Position numbers and translations under genes: made by a program. A stretch of 64,000 nt of DNA. It comes from Pseudoxanthomonas sp. SL93. GTDB taxonomy: Bacteria; Pseudomonadota; Gammaproteobacteria; Xanthomonadales; Xanthomonadaceae. Each line of letters opens with the position of its first letter. Positions within the stretch are counted from its first letter, which is position 1. Below are positions 8,252 through 16,995 of the stretch, one piece after another. The notes under the pieces were generated by a model, which made no database searches, was not told where the DNA came from, and worked only from the letters and a program-made list of their open reading frames with translations. The DNA lies in assembly GCF_026625825.1 (NCBI RefSeq), contig NZ_CP113065.1:1426001-1490000 (forward strand). Reading direction: 5' to 3'.

Positions 8252-8629
8252 TTATTCCACGCCCTGACGGGTCAGGTCCTGCGCGATGTCGAACTTGCCG
8301 ACCACGTCGAGGTTGCCGACCAGTTCACGACGCACTTCATAGTTGACCTTCATCTTCCAGCCACCATCCATGCGCTCGATCTTGATGTTCGCAGGCTTCA
8401 CGTTCTGCGAGTAGTTGATGTACAGGCGGCGGAAGAACAGGTCCTGGAGCTTGGCCGGGTCCATGTCGGCCACACCCGCCTCGCCGGACAGACCCTTCAG
8501 CGAGGACTTGACCGCGTAATACTCCTGGTACATCGGGAACAACCGCATGGCGATGAAGGCGCCAAACCCCACCACCATCAGGACCAGCAGGAACCCCATC
8601 AACGTCATGCCACTCTGGTTGCGCTTCAT
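8252..8629 (-). CDS. DUF4845 protein with type IV pilin-like N-terminus
   Basis: A 125-residue membrane protein. The N-terminus [24 protein letters not shown] looks like a type IV prepilin leader (basic residues, Gly-Met-Thr-Leu, then a hydrophobic helix), but the usual Glu at position +5 is Met. The remainder is a small periplasmic domain. It lies between lepB and rnc, where DUF4845 proteins are often found in gammaproteobacteria; function is not established. ATG 8629 is preferred to ATG 8635 because GGGGG is 6-7 bases upstream of the former and almost touches the latter. Confidence 0.82.
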   Translation of the reverse strand: MKRNQSGMTLMGFLLVLMVVGFGAFIAMRLFPMYQEYYAVKSSLKGLSGEAGVADMDPAKLQDLFFRRLYINYSQNVKPANIKIERMDGGWKMKVNYEVRRELVGNLDVVGKFDIAQDLTRQGVE

Positions 8630-8668
8630 TGCCATCCCCCTTGCGAAAATGCGGTGATCGTACGGTAG

Positions 8669-9469
8669 TCAGTCGATGCTGTTGCCGATGCGGGAACCGT
8701 CGAAGCTGTTCTTGCAGAACCAGCCCTCGCAGTTCAGCCAGACCAGGAACGCCTTGCCGCGGAGATTCTCCTCCGGCAGGAAATGGTAGTCCCAGAAACG
8801 CCCGTCCAGACTGTTGTCGCGGTTGTCGCCCATCACGAAATAGTGACCCGGCGGCACCACCCAGTCCCCCTCGCCACCCCCGGGCGGCGGGCTGTTGACC
8901 CATTCCAGCACGGTATGCGGCTTGCCGGGCAGGTCCTCGCGCAGCAGGGTGGCCCCGTGCATCTCGGTGCCCTCGCCCTTGCCGGCGTACTCGCCCAGGG
9001 ACTGGTACTTCAGCGTCTGGCCGTTCAGGTAAACGGTGTCGCCATGGAAACCCACCTTGTCGCCCGGCAGGCCGATGACCCGCTTGATCCAGTTGTTCTG
9101 GGGGTCGTGCGGTGGCTTGAACACCACCACGTCGCCACGCGCCGGCTCGCCGATCGCCAGGAACTTCTGGTTGTTGATCGGCAGGCGCAGGCCGTAGGAG
9201 AACTTGTTGACCAGGATGAAATCGCCGATCAGCAGGTTGGGCATCATCGAGCTGGACGGGATCTTGTAGGGCTCGGCGATGAAGCTGCGCAGCACCAGCA
9301 CCACGGCCAGCACCGGGAAGAACGCGCGCGAGTAGTCGACCAGCACCGGCTCCTCGGCCAGCAGTTCGCTGCGCGCGGCACGCCGCTTGGCGAAGAACAG
9401 CTTGTCCAGCAGCCACACCGCGCCGGTCAGCAGCGTCAGTACCACGAGGATAGTTTCAAACCAGACCAT
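8669..9469 (-). CDS. lepB: Signal peptidase I
   Basis: A 266-residue inner-membrane Ser/Lys protease that cleaves signal peptides of exported proteins. There are two N-terminal membrane segments (about 5-22 and 50-65). The catalytic Ser is Ser74 in PSSSMMP and the general-base Lys is Lys129 in WIKRVIGLPGD; GDNRDNS is the box E signature. GGAAAA at good spacing precedes the ATG. It follows lepA with a 90-bp gap holding a heptad-bounded repeat, and precedes the DUF4845 gene by about 40 bp. Confidence 0.95.
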   Translation of the reverse strand: MVWFETILVVLTLLTGAVWLLDKLFFAKRRAARSELLAEEPVLVDYSRAFFPVLAVVLVLRSFIAEPYKIPSSSMMPNLLIGDFILVNKFSYGLRLPINNQKFLAIGEPARGDVVVFKPPHDPQNNWIKRVIGLPGDKVGFHGDTVYLNGQTLKYQSLGEYAGKGEGTEMHGATLLREDLPGKPHTVLEWVNSPPPGGGEGDWVVPPGHYFVMGDNRDNSLDGRFWDYHFLPEENLRGKAFLVWLNCEGWFCKNSFDGSRIGNSID

Positions 9470-9486
9470 CTGTTTTCCTAGAGTCC

Positions 9487-9565
9487 GTGATTTGTGATTC
9501 GCGGGTCATGAGTCGGGAGGGCAGGATCGATTTCCACCAATCACCCGTCACGCACCACGAACCAC
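9487..9565. repeat. Intergenic element bounded by inverted 7-bp repeat arrays (copy B)
   Basis: Two clear left heptads (GTGATTT, GTGATTC at 9487-9500) and two decayed ones are followed by the core GCAGGATCG (9521-9529). Four right heptads in inverse orientation follow (CAATCAC, CCGTCAC, GCACCAC, GAACCAC, 9538-9565). The layout is the same as copy A at 3547-3640, and it lies between lepA and lepB. Confidence 0.7.
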
Positions 9566-9572
9566 GGCTTTG

Positions 9573-11381
9573 TTACTTGCTGTCCACCTGCAACACCGCG
9601 AGGAAGGCTTCCTGCGGAATCTCCACGCGGCCGACCTGCTTCATCCGCTTCTTGCCCTCTTTCTGCTTCTCGAGGAGCTTCTTCTTGCGGCTGATGTCGC
9701 CACCATAGCATTTGGCCAGCACGTTCTTGCGCATGGCCTTCACCGTGCTGCGCGAGATGATCTGCGCGCCCACGGCCGCCTGGATGGCCACGTCGAACAT
9801 CTGGCGCGGGATCAGGTCCTTCATCTTCTCGCACAGTTCGCGGCCGCGGCGGTCGGCCTGGGCGCGGTGCACGATCAGCGACAGGGCATCGACCTTGTCA
9901 CCATTGATCAGGGTGTCCAGGCGCACGAACGGTCCGGCCTGGAAGCGCAGGAAGTGGTAGTCCAGCGAGGCGTACCCGCGGCTCACCGACTTCAGCTTGT
10001 CGAAGAAATCCAGCACCACTTCGGCCATCGGCAGTTCATAGGCGATCTGCACCTGGCTGCCCATGTAGGTGATGCCGATCTGGCTGCCGCGCTTTTCCTC
10101 GCACAGCGTGATCACGCTGCCCACATAATCCGGCGGGGTCAGGATGTTGGCGCGGATGATCGGCTCGCGGACTTCTTCGATCTGGTTCACGGCCGGCAGC
10201 TTGGCCGGGTTGTCCAGGGTCAGGACAGTGCCATCGGTCTTGAGGACTTCATACACCACCGTTGGCGCGGTGGTGATCAGGTTGAGGTTGTATTCGCGTT
10301 CCAGGCGCTCCTGCACGATCTCCATGTGCAGCATGCCCAGGAAGCCGCAGCGGAAGCCGAAGCCCATGGCCTCGGAACTCTCCGGTTCGAAGCGCAGCGC
10401 GGCGTCGTTCAGGCGCAGCTTCTCCAGCGCTTCGCGCAGCGCCGGGTAGTCCTCGGCATCCACGGGAAACAGGCCGGCGAACACGCGCGGCTGCATTTCC
10501 TGGAAGCCCGGCAACGGCTTCGGCGCGGGGTCGGAGGCCAGGGTCAGGGTGTCGCCGACGGGCGCGCCGTGCACGTCCTTGATGGAAGCGTTGATCCAGC
10601 CCACTTCACCGGCGCCGAGCTTCTTCAGTTCCTTGCGCTTGGGGGTGAACACGCCGACCTTGTCGACCAGGTGCGTGCGGCCGGTGGACATGACCAGGAT
10701 CTTGCTGCCCGGCACGATGTCGCCCTGCATCACGCGCACCAGCGAGACCACGCCCAGGTAGTTGTCGAACCACGAGTCGATGATCAGCGCCTGCAGCTTG
10801 TCGGTATCGCGCGGCACCGGCGGCGGAATGCGCTGCACGATGGCTTCCAGCACCAGGTCGACATTCAGGCCGGTCTTGGCGCTGACCGCCACGGCATCCT
10901 CGGCGTCGATGCCGATGACGGCCTCGATCTCGGCCTTGGCGCGCTCGATGTCGGCGGTGGGCAGGTCGATCTTGTTGAGCACCGGCACCACTTCCAGGCC
11001 CTGCTCCACCGCGGTGTAGCAGTTGGCCACGGACTGGGCTTCCACGCCCTGCGCGGCATCGACGACAAGCAGCGCGCCCTCGCAGGCGGCCAGCGAGCGG
11101 CTGACTTCATAGCTGAAGTCCACGTGGCCGGGGGTGTCGATGAAGTTGAGCTGGTAGACCTGCCCGTCCTTGGCCTTGTACGGCAGGGACACGGATTGGG
11201 CCTTGATGGTGATGCCGCGCTCGCGCTCGATGGGATTGGAGTCGAGCACCTGCGCTTCCATTTCACGGGCCTCGAGGCCGCCGCAAAGCTGGATGATGCG
11301 GTCGGCCAGGGTCGATTTGCCGTGGTCGACGTGCGCGATGATGGAGAAGTTGCGGATATTCCGCATGGAATCAGAGGACAT
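9573..11381 (-). CDS. lepA: Elongation factor 4 (LepA)
   Basis: A 602-residue ribosome-associated GTPase related to EF-G and implicated in initiation and back-translocation. GTPase motifs are AHVDHGKST (G1, about residues 15-23), RGITI (G2), DTPGH (G3), NKIDL (G4) and SAKTG (G5). The LepA-specific C-terminal domain ends with basic [15 protein letters not shown] and [17 protein letters not shown] 11381 gives MSSDSMRN; a second ATG five codons in would also work, and neither has a strong ribosome site. It sits in the usual lepA-lepB order downstream of mucD. Confidence 0.96.
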   Translation of the reverse strand: MSSDSMRNIRNFSIIAHVDHGKSTLADRIIQLCGGLEAREMEAQVLDSNPIERERGITIKAQSVSLPYKAKDGQVYQLNFIDTPGHVDFSYEVSRSLAACEGALLVVDAAQGVEAQSVANCYTAVEQGLEVVPVLNKIDLPTADIERAKAEIEAVIGIDAEDAVAVSAKTGLNVDLVLEAIVQRIPPPVPRDTDKLQALIIDSWFDNYLGVVSLVRVMQGDIVPGSKILVMSTGRTHLVDKVGVFTPKRKELKKLGAGEVGWINASIKDVHGAPVGDTLTLASDPAPKPLPGFQEMQPRVFAGLFPVDAEDYPALREALEKLRLNDAALRFEPESSEAMGFGFRCGFLGMLHMEIVQERLEREYNLNLITTAPTVVYEVLKTDGTVLTLDNPAKLPAVNQIEEVREPIIRANILTPPDYVGSVITLCEEKRGSQIGITYMGSQVQIAYELPMAEVVLDFFDKLKSVSRGYASLDYHFLRFQAGPFVRLDTLINGDKVDALSLIVHRAQADRRGRELCEKMKDLIPRQMFDVAIQAAVGAQIISRSTVKAMRKNVLAKCYGGDISRKKKLLEKQKEGKKRMKQVGRVEIPQEAFLAVLQVDSK

Positions 11382-11500
11382 GGGGGGCGGCGGCCTGTGC
11401 CGTCGTCAGGATAACGGCGCATTATCGCACGCCGGGGAGGCCGGCTTGCCCCTGATGGCCGATTAAGCGGAAACAGGGCGTTCCCGAGGCGCCAAACGGC

Positions 11501-11527
11501 AGCGCCCCGTGACCGGCACGGGGCGCT
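11501..11527 (-). terminator. Hairpin downstream of mucD
   Basis: A perfect 10-bp inverted repeat (AGCGCCCCGT / ACGGGGCGCT) with a 7-base loop starts 27 bp after the mucD stop codon. There is no T-run after it on the minus strand, so it may attenuate or protect the transcript rather than end it. The remaining bases between mucD and lepA show nothing else. Confidence 0.55.
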
Positions 11528-11553
11528 GGAGGACAACTTTCCTGGCGGGAAGG

Positions 11554-13056
11554 TCAGCCGGTCTTGTCAGCCGTCACCGCGAGGAAGCGGGTCACTCCAC
11601 GATGGCGGACGAGCAGCATCACCGTATCGCCGGCCTTCACGCCGGCCAGCTGCTGGTCCAGTGCCTCCGGCGAGTTCACCTTGTTGCGACCCACCTGCAG
11701 CACCACCATGCCGGGCTGCAGGCCCGCCTCGCGCGCAGCAGCACTCTGGATGCTGCTAACCAGCACACCCGCCCCCGCATCCACACCCAACTGCTTGCGG
11801 GTATCGGCATTCAGGGGCTGGGTCAGGATGCCCAGTGGGTTGCGGCCGGTCGGCGCGGCCGGCTGGTCGGGCATGACCGGCGCCGTGCTGGCCACGCCCT
11901 GGCCTTCGTCCAATTCGCTCAGCGTCACCGGCACGTCCACCGATCTGCCATCACGCAGGACGCCCAGCGTGACCCGAGTGCCGGGCGCCATCGCGCCGAT
12001 GACCGGCGGCAGGTCGCTGGAATCGTTGATCGCGCGCCCGTTGACCGAGCGGATGATGTCGCCCGGACCGATGCCCGCCTTCTGCGCCGGGCTGCCGCTG
12101 ACCACGTCGTTGACCAGGGCGCCGCGCGTATCCGGTGCATTCAGGCCCTTGGCCTGCTGCGTATCCAGTGCACCCACCTGCACGCCCAACTGGCCGCGAC
12201 TGACCTTGCCACTGCTCTTCAGCTGGTCGACCGCACCCATCGCCAGGTCGATCGGGATGGCGAAACTGATGCCCATGTAGCCACCGGACACCGAGAAGAT
12301 CTGCGAGTTGATGCCGACCACTTCGCCGCGCGTGTTGAGCAGCGGGCCGCCGGAATTGCCCTGGTTGATCGCCACGTCGGTCTGGATGAAGGGCACGTAG
12401 CGCTGCTCGGGGGAGGCGCTGCGGCCCACCGCGCTGACGATGCCGGCGGTGACCGAGTGGTCCAGGCCCAGCGGCGAACCGATGGCGACCACCCACTGGC
12501 CCGGCTTCAGCGTGGACGAATTGCCCAGGCGCACCGTCGGCAGGCCCTTGGCGTCGAGCTTCAGCAGGGCGACGTCGTACTGCTGGTCGCTGCCGATGAC
12601 CTTGGCGGTGAACTCGCGGCGATCCGGCAGGGTGACCTTCACTTCGTCCGCGCCGTCGATCACATGATGGTTGGTCAGCACATAGCCATCAGCGGAGATC
12701 ACGAAACCCGACCCCATCGAGGTGCCACGACGCTGCGGCCCCTGCTGGCCCGGCCCCGGCATCTGGAAGCCCGGCGGCAGCATGCGTCGGAAGAACTCGG
12801 GGATCTCTTCGTCGTCCGCCTGCGCGGTGCGGCGCGACCCGATGTTGGCTTCGACGTTGACCACGCCCGGACCGACCTGTTCCACCAGCTGGGTGAAATC
12901 GGGCAGGCCGGTAACCAGCTGAGGGGCCGACGACTGCGCCACGGCAGGCGCGGCGGCGACGGTCGGCGCGGGCGAATCGGCCTGCTGCGCGCAGGCGGCC
13001 AGCGGCGTGGTCAGCATCAGCAGGGTCAATAGACTGTTACGGGCATTGGGAGTCAT
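11554..13056 (-). CDS. mucD: DegP/MucD-family periplasmic serine protease
   Basis: A 500-residue Do-type (HtrA) protease for misfolded envelope proteins. The N-terminus has a signal sequence with a lipobox-like LAAC (Cys22), suggesting a lipoprotein rather than a soluble periplasmic protein. The catalytic triad is His131 (TNHHV), Asp161 (QYDVALLK) and Ser235 (NQGNSGGPLL). Two PDZ domains follow (about 285-370 and 400-490). It is the third gene of rpoE-rseA-mucD, so it is expected to be induced by envelope stress. A loop rich in Pro, Gly and Gln (residues 94-109) corresponds to the LA loop. Confidence 0.93.
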   Translation of the reverse strand: MTPNARNSLLTLLMLTTPLAACAQQADSPAPTVAAAPAVAQSSAPQLVTGLPDFTQLVEQVGPGVVNVEANIGSRRTAQADDEEIPEFFRRMLPPGFQMPGPGQQGPQRRGTSMGSGFVISADGYVLTNHHVIDGADEVKVTLPDRREFTAKVIGSDQQYDVALLKLDAKGLPTVRLGNSSTLKPGQWVVAIGSPLGLDHSVTAGIVSAVGRSASPEQRYVPFIQTDVAINQGNSGGPLLNTRGEVVGINSQIFSVSGGYMGISFAIPIDLAMGAVDQLKSSGKVSRGQLGVQVGALDTQQAKGLNAPDTRGALVNDVVSGSPAQKAGIGPGDIIRSVNGRAINDSSDLPPVIGAMAPGTRVTLGVLRDGRSVDVPVTLSELDEGQGVASTAPVMPDQPAAPTGRNPLGILTQPLNADTRKQLGVDAGAGVLVSSIQSAAAREAGLQPGMVVLQVGRNKVNSPEALDQQLAGVKAGDTVMLLVRHRGVTRFLAVTADKTG

Positions 13057-13123
13057 CGAATGCAGGCCTCGAAGAAGTGTGTCCAGTAATGGAGGGGGCC
13101 GGGACGCGCCCGGCGGCGCCAGG

Positions 13124-14008
13124 TCAGTCCCGGCGCGCGTCGTCCGGAGGCGCGACCGGCGGACTGGCCGGAAGGCGTGGCTCGAACGGGTAGAAGGTGC
13201 GGCTGGCGGAATCGGTGGCGTAGCCGGTGGTCAGTCCGCCTGCCGCCGGGTAGCCCGAGAGTGTGGAACGCGGCCACGGCCGTGCCTGGGGCACGGTTTC
13301 CTGCGGCCGGCTGGCGAACGGATTGGCAGGCACCACCAGGGTGGAAGACGCCAGCACCGTCGGCGCTGCCGGGGAACCGACGACAGCGCGCGCCGGTGCC
13401 TCGGCCCGGGCCACGCGGGCGGCCGCGCGGGCCGCCTGCTGGTTGCGGGTGGCGCTGCGACGGGCCGTTGTGTCCTGGCGGCGGGGCACGCTGGCGACGG
13501 CAACCGCCGCGGCCGCGTAGGCTTCGGCGTCCGGCGCGGCCGGCGCAGGTGTCTGCGGCGCGGATGGCGCCGGGGCCGCCTGGGTCTGTTGCGACGCGAC
13601 CAGCGTACCTTCCGCCGGCGCCTCCTGCGGTGCCTGCTGGCGGGCCATGAACAAGGCCACCAGCGCCACCGATGCCGCCAGCGCGCCACCGCCCCAGCGG
13701 GACAGCAGACTGCGGTTGCGGCGTGATTCGGAGGTCATGGCGGCGGCAAGCGGTGCCTCCGCGGCCACGGCCTGGGCGATGCGCTCGGCGAAACCGGCCG
13801 GCGCAGGCGCCGTCGCCTGTCCGCGCAGCACGTCCCCGCACAGCTGCCAGCGCTCCCAGCAGCCGGTCAGTTCGCGGTCGTGTTGCAGGCGGCGCATCAG
13901 GAAGCGTGCCTCGTCGGCGGCCAGACCCCCGTCCATCAGCGCGGAGAGCTGCTGACGGTAATGGGTATCCAGCTTGTCGGTGGCGATGGAGTCAGGGCTG
14001 GCAGTCAT
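13124..14008 (-). CDS. rseA: Sigma-E anti-sigma factor (RseA/MucA-like)
   Basis: A 294-residue single-pass inner-membrane protein. Residues 15-85 match the RseA N-terminal fold that clamps sigma-E (YRQQLSALMDGGLAADEARFLMRRL, CWERWQLCGDVLRG). A transmembrane helix lies at about 107-122. The periplasmic part is long, low-complexity and Ala/Pro-rich, unlike the compact RseB-binding region of E. coli RseA. No rseB is present next door; mucD follows directly. The start overlaps the rpoE stop (ATGA), ensuring balanced production. Regulated proteolysis by DegS/RseP-type proteases is family knowledge and cannot be seen here. Confidence 0.87.
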   Translation of the reverse strand: MTASPDSIATDKLDTHYRQQLSALMDGGLAADEARFLMRRLQHDRELTGCWERWQLCGDVLRGQATAPAPAGFAERIAQAVAAEAPLAAAMTSESRRNRSLLSRWGGGALAASVALVALFMARQQAPQEAPAEGTLVASQQTQAAPAPSAPQTPAPAAPDAEAYAAAAVAVASVPRRQDTTARRSATRNQQAARAAARVARAEAPARAVVGSPAAPTVLASSTLVVPANPFASRPQETVPQARPWPRSTLSGYPAAGGLTTGYATDSASRTFYPFEPRLPASPPVAPPDDARRD

Positions 14009-14625
14009 GGGCGGGTACGCTCGCGGGTTGCACTTTCGGTATCCAACAGGGGACGCAGCTGCTCATCGATGGCCTCGCGGGCGCGGAAGATCCGCGAACG
14101 CACGGTGCCGATGGGGCAGTCCATCTTCTGCGCGATCTCCTCGTAACTCAGGCCTTCCACCTCGCGCAGGGTGATGGCGGCACGCAGTTCTTCCGGCAGG
14201 GCATCGACCGCCTTCATCACCGTCTGTTCCAGCTCCTGGCGCATCAGCTCGCGCTCGGGCGTGTCCGTGTCGCGCAGGCGCGCGCCGATGTCGAACTGTT
14301 CGGCATCGGCCGCATCCACGTCGCCCGTGGGTGGGCGGCGGTTGTTGGCGACCAGGTGGTTCTTGGCGGTGTTCACGGCGATACGGTGCAGCCATGTATA
14401 GAACTGGGAATCGCCCCGGAAATTCCCCAGCGCGCGATAAGCGCGCAGGAAGGTCTCCTGGGCCACGTCCTGGCACTCGCTCCAGTCATGGATGTACCGC
14501 CCGATCAGCGCCACCACGCGATGCTGGTACTTGCGCACCAGCAGGTCGAAGGCCGCGCTGTCGCCGCGTTGCACGCGTCTGACCAGCTCGAGGTCCAGCT
14601 CCTGGGTTGAATCTGCATCGGCCAT
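14005..14625 (-). CDS. rpoE: RNA polymerase sigma factor RpoE
   Basis: A 206-residue group 4 (ECF) sigma factor for envelope stress. Region 2 (FDLLVRKYQHRVVALI through ECQDVAQETFLRAYRALGNFRGDSQFYTWLHRIAVNTAKN) and region 4 (LPEELRAAITLREVEGLSYEEIAQKMDCPIGTVRSRIFRARE) are complete. The frame is open to 14700, but ATG 14625 is chosen for two reasons: AGGAG lies upstream, and a sigma-E-type promoter is found at 14666-14692, which would put the 14700 start outside the transcript. The stop overlaps the rseA start. Confidence 0.94.
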   Translation of the reverse strand: MADADSTQELDLELVRRVQRGDSAAFDLLVRKYQHRVVALIGRYIHDWSECQDVAQETFLRAYRALGNFRGDSQFYTWLHRIAVNTAKNHLVANNRRPPTGDVDAADAEQFDIGARLRDTDTPERELMRQELEQTVMKAVDALPEELRAAITLREVEGLSYEEIAQKMDCPIGTVRSRIFRAREAIDEQLRPLLDTESATRERTRP

Positions 14626-14665
14626 GCCGGGCCGCACTCCTGTCAGCTCGGCCATGGCCGGGCAC

Positions 14666-14692
14666 TGTGACCGCGCTCGCGGAGGAAAGTTC
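14666..14692 (-). promoter_or_regulatory. Predicted sigma-E autoregulatory promoter of rpoE
   Basis: On the minus strand GAACTT (14692-14687) and GTCACA (14671-14666) are separated by 15 bp, close to the known sigma-E consensus (GGAACTT, 15-17 bp, GTCtAA). A transcript from here would begin near 14660, about 35 nt before the preferred rpoE ATG. This predicts positive feedback of sigma-E on its own operon. Confidence 0.65.
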
Positions 14693-14867
14693 AACGCCAC
14701 GCAACATTTGCTGGCGTATCAAGAATTTAACCGGCACCACGGGAACATCACCCCTGCCGCCGGTCACGCCCTGGACAGCGCCGCCATAGGGATATGCGGA
14801 TTTGACGCGGGTTAAACAACCTCGGGATGATAGCGGCCTTCTCCATACGTGAACGGATGGTCCCTGC

Positions 14868-16931
14868 ATGGCCGCAAACTTCGATGGGCTGCGATTCAGT
14901 CACTGGCAGACCGAGCTGCGCGAGGACGGCATCGTGGTGCTGGCCTTCGACCGCCAGGACGCCAGCGTCAACGCGTTCTCCCAGGACGTGCTGATCGAAC
15001 TGGCCGACATCATCGAACGGTTGGCCATCGAGCCACCCAAGGGCGTGGTGCTGCGCTCGGCGAAAGCGTCGGGCTTCATCGCCGGTGCCGACCTGAAGGA
15101 ATTCCAGGAATTCGACCGCAAGGGCACGGTCAACGACGCGATCCGCCGCGGCCAGGCCGTGTTCCAGAAACTGGCCGAACTGCCCTGCCCCACGGTGGCG
15201 GCGATCCACGGCTTCTGCATGGGGGGCGGCACCGAGATCTCGCTGGCCTGCGATTACCGCGTGGCCAGCAGCGATCCGTCCACCCGCATCGGCCTGCCCG
15301 AAGTGAAGCTGGGCATCTTCCCCGGCTGGGGCGGCAGCGCACGCCTGCCGCGCCTGGTGGGCGCGCCGAAGGCGATGGACATGATGCTCACCGGCCGCAC
15401 GCTGTCGGCCAGTTCGGCCAAGACGATGGGGCTGGTCGACAAGATCGCCGAACCGGCCGTGCTGATCGACGCCGCGGTCGCGCTGATCGCCTCGCGCCCG
15501 CAACGCGCGTTCAAGCAGCGCTTCATCGGCTGGATCAGCAACAGCTGGCTCGCCCGCCAGCTGCTGGCGCCGCAGATGCTCAAGCAGGTCGCGCGCAAGG
15601 CGCCGAAGGCGCACTACCCCGCGCCGTACGCGCTGGTCAACGTGTGGAAAACCGCCGGCGGCAAGGGCATCCAGGGCCGCCTCGACGCCGAGCGCAGGGC
15701 CGTGGTGAAGCTGGCCTCCACGCCGACCGCGCGCAACCTGGTGCGCATCTTCTTCCTGACCGAACGCCTCAAGGGGCTTGGCGGCAAGGAGCATGGCATC
15801 GCGAACGTGCACGTCGTCGGCGCCGGCGTGATGGGCGGCGACATCGCCGCGTGGTCCGCCTACAAGGGCTTCAACGTCACCCTGCAGGACCGCGAGCAGC
15901 GCTTCATCGATGGCGCGCTGGCGCGTGCGCAGGAACTGTTCGCCAAGAAGGTGAAGGACGAGAGCAAGCGCCCCGCCGTGGCCGCGCGCTTGAAGGGCGA
16001 CCTGGCCGGCGACGGCGTGCCGCAGGCCGACCTGGTGATCGAGGCCATCATCGAAAACCCCGAAGCCAAGCGCGATCTCTACCAGACTGTCGAGCCGCGC
16101 CTGAAGGCCGACGCGCTGCTGACCACCAACACCTCGTCCATCCCGCTGACCGAACTGCGCGAGCACATCCAACGCCCGGCGCAGTTCGCCGGCCTGCACT
16201 ACTTCAACCCGGTGGCGATGATGCCGCTGGTGGAGATCGTGCAGCACGACGCGCTCGACGACGCCAACGTCAGGCGCCTGGCCGCGTTCTGCAAGGCGCT
16301 GGACAAGTTCCCGGTGCCGGTCGCCGGCACGCCTGGCTTCCTGGTCAACCGTGTGCTGTTCCCGTACATGCTGGAAGCGGCGACGGCCTACGCCGAAGGC
16401 ATCCCCGGCCCGGTGATCGACAAGGCCGCGGTGAAGTTCGGCATGCCGATGGGACCGATCGAACTGATCGACACGGTGGGCCTGGACGTTGCGCAGGGCG
16501 TGGGCGCTGAACTCTCGCCCTTCCTCGGCCTGCAGCTGCCTTCAGCGCTGGCGACGGTGGAACCGGGCAAGCGCGGCAAGAAAGACGGCCAGGGCCTGTA
16601 CAAGTGGGAGAACGGCAAGGCGGTGAAACCGCAGGTCCCGCAGGATTACAAAGCGCCGGATGACCTCGAGGACCGCCTGATCCTGCCGCTGCTCAACGAA
16701 GCGGTCGCGTGCCTGCACGATGGCGTGGTCGCCGATGCCGACCTGCTGGATGCCGGCGTGATCTTCGGCACCGGCTTCGCGCCGTTCCGCGGCGGCCCCA
16801 TCGAACACATCAAGGCCACCGGTCCGGACGTGCTGGTCGAAAAACTCAAGGCCCTGCAGGCGCGCCACGGAGAACGCTTCGCGCCGCGGCCGGGCTGGGA
16901 CAACCCGCTGCTGCGCCAACCGACGGTATAG
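14868..16931 (+). CDS. Multifunctional fatty-acid oxidation enzyme (enoyl-CoA hydratase / 3-hydroxyacyl-CoA dehydrogenase)
   Basis: A 687-residue FadB/FadJ-type alpha subunit of beta-oxidation. The N-terminal crotonase domain (about 15-200) keeps the oxyanion-hole and catalytic glutamate regions (GADLKEF; FCMGGGTEISLACDYR; GLPEVKLGIFPGWGGS). The NAD-binding domain starts at VHVVGAGVMGGDIA (about 308-321). The dehydrogenase signature includes LHYFNPVAMMPLVEIV and TPGFLVNR. The chain is shorter than E. coli FadB (729) and closer to FadJ-like forms. No thiolase (fadA) gene lies in the window, so the partner subunit must be elsewhere. It is monocistronic, divergent from rpoE across about 170 bp. 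Confidence 0.9.
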   Translation: MAANFDGLRFSHWQTELREDGIVVLAFDRQDASVNAFSQDVLIELADIIERLAIEPPKGVVLRSAKASGFIAGADLKEFQEFDRKGTVNDAIRRGQAVFQKLAELPCPTVAAIHGFCMGGGTEISLACDYRVASSDPSTRIGLPEVKLGIFPGWGGSARLPRLVGAPKAMDMMLTGRTLSASSAKTMGLVDKIAEPAVLIDAAVALIASRPQRAFKQRFIGWISNSWLARQLLAPQMLKQVARKAPKAHYPAPYALVNVWKTAGGKGIQGRLDAERRAVVKLASTPTARNLVRIFFLTERLKGLGGKEHGIANVHVVGAGVMGGDIAAWSAYKGFNVTLQDREQRFIDGALARAQELFAKKVKDESKRPAVAARLKGDLAGDGVPQADLVIEAIIENPEAKRDLYQTVEPRLKADALLTTNTSSIPLTELREHIQRPAQFAGLHYFNPVAMMPLVEIVQHDALDDANVRRLAAFCKALDKFPVPVAGTPGFLVNRVLFPYMLEAATAYAEGIPGPVIDKAAVKFGMPMGPIELIDTVGLDVAQGVGAELSPFLGLQLPSALATVEPGKRGKKDGQGLYKWENGKAVKPQVPQDYKAPDDLEDRLILPLLNEAVACLHDGVVADADLLDAGVIFGTGFAPFRGGPIEHIKATGPDVLVEKLKALQARHGERFAPRPGWDNPLLRQPTV

Positions 16932-16942
16932 GTCGCAGCCTG

Positions 16943-16975
16943 AGGCCGACCGCGCCTGTGCGGCTCCGTCGGCCT
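16943..16975. other. Weak hairpin between convergent genes
   Basis: AGGCCGAC and GTCGGCCT form an 8-bp inverted repeat with an 18-base gap just after the beta-oxidation gene. There is no adjacent T-run, so a terminator role is uncertain. Confidence 0.35.
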
Positions 16976-16995
16976 ATGAAATTCTTCCGCGAAGG

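Noticed and set aside
9570..11414. 614-codon plus-strand open frame
   Set aside because: Exact antisense shadow of lepA.
14626..14700. N-terminal extension of RpoE to 14700
   Set aside because: The segment overlaps the predicted sigma-E promoter and is absent from the sigma-factor fold.
14748..16247. 499-codon minus-strand open frame
   Set aside because: Antisense to the beta-oxidation enzyme, whose crotonase and NAD-binding motifs are certain.
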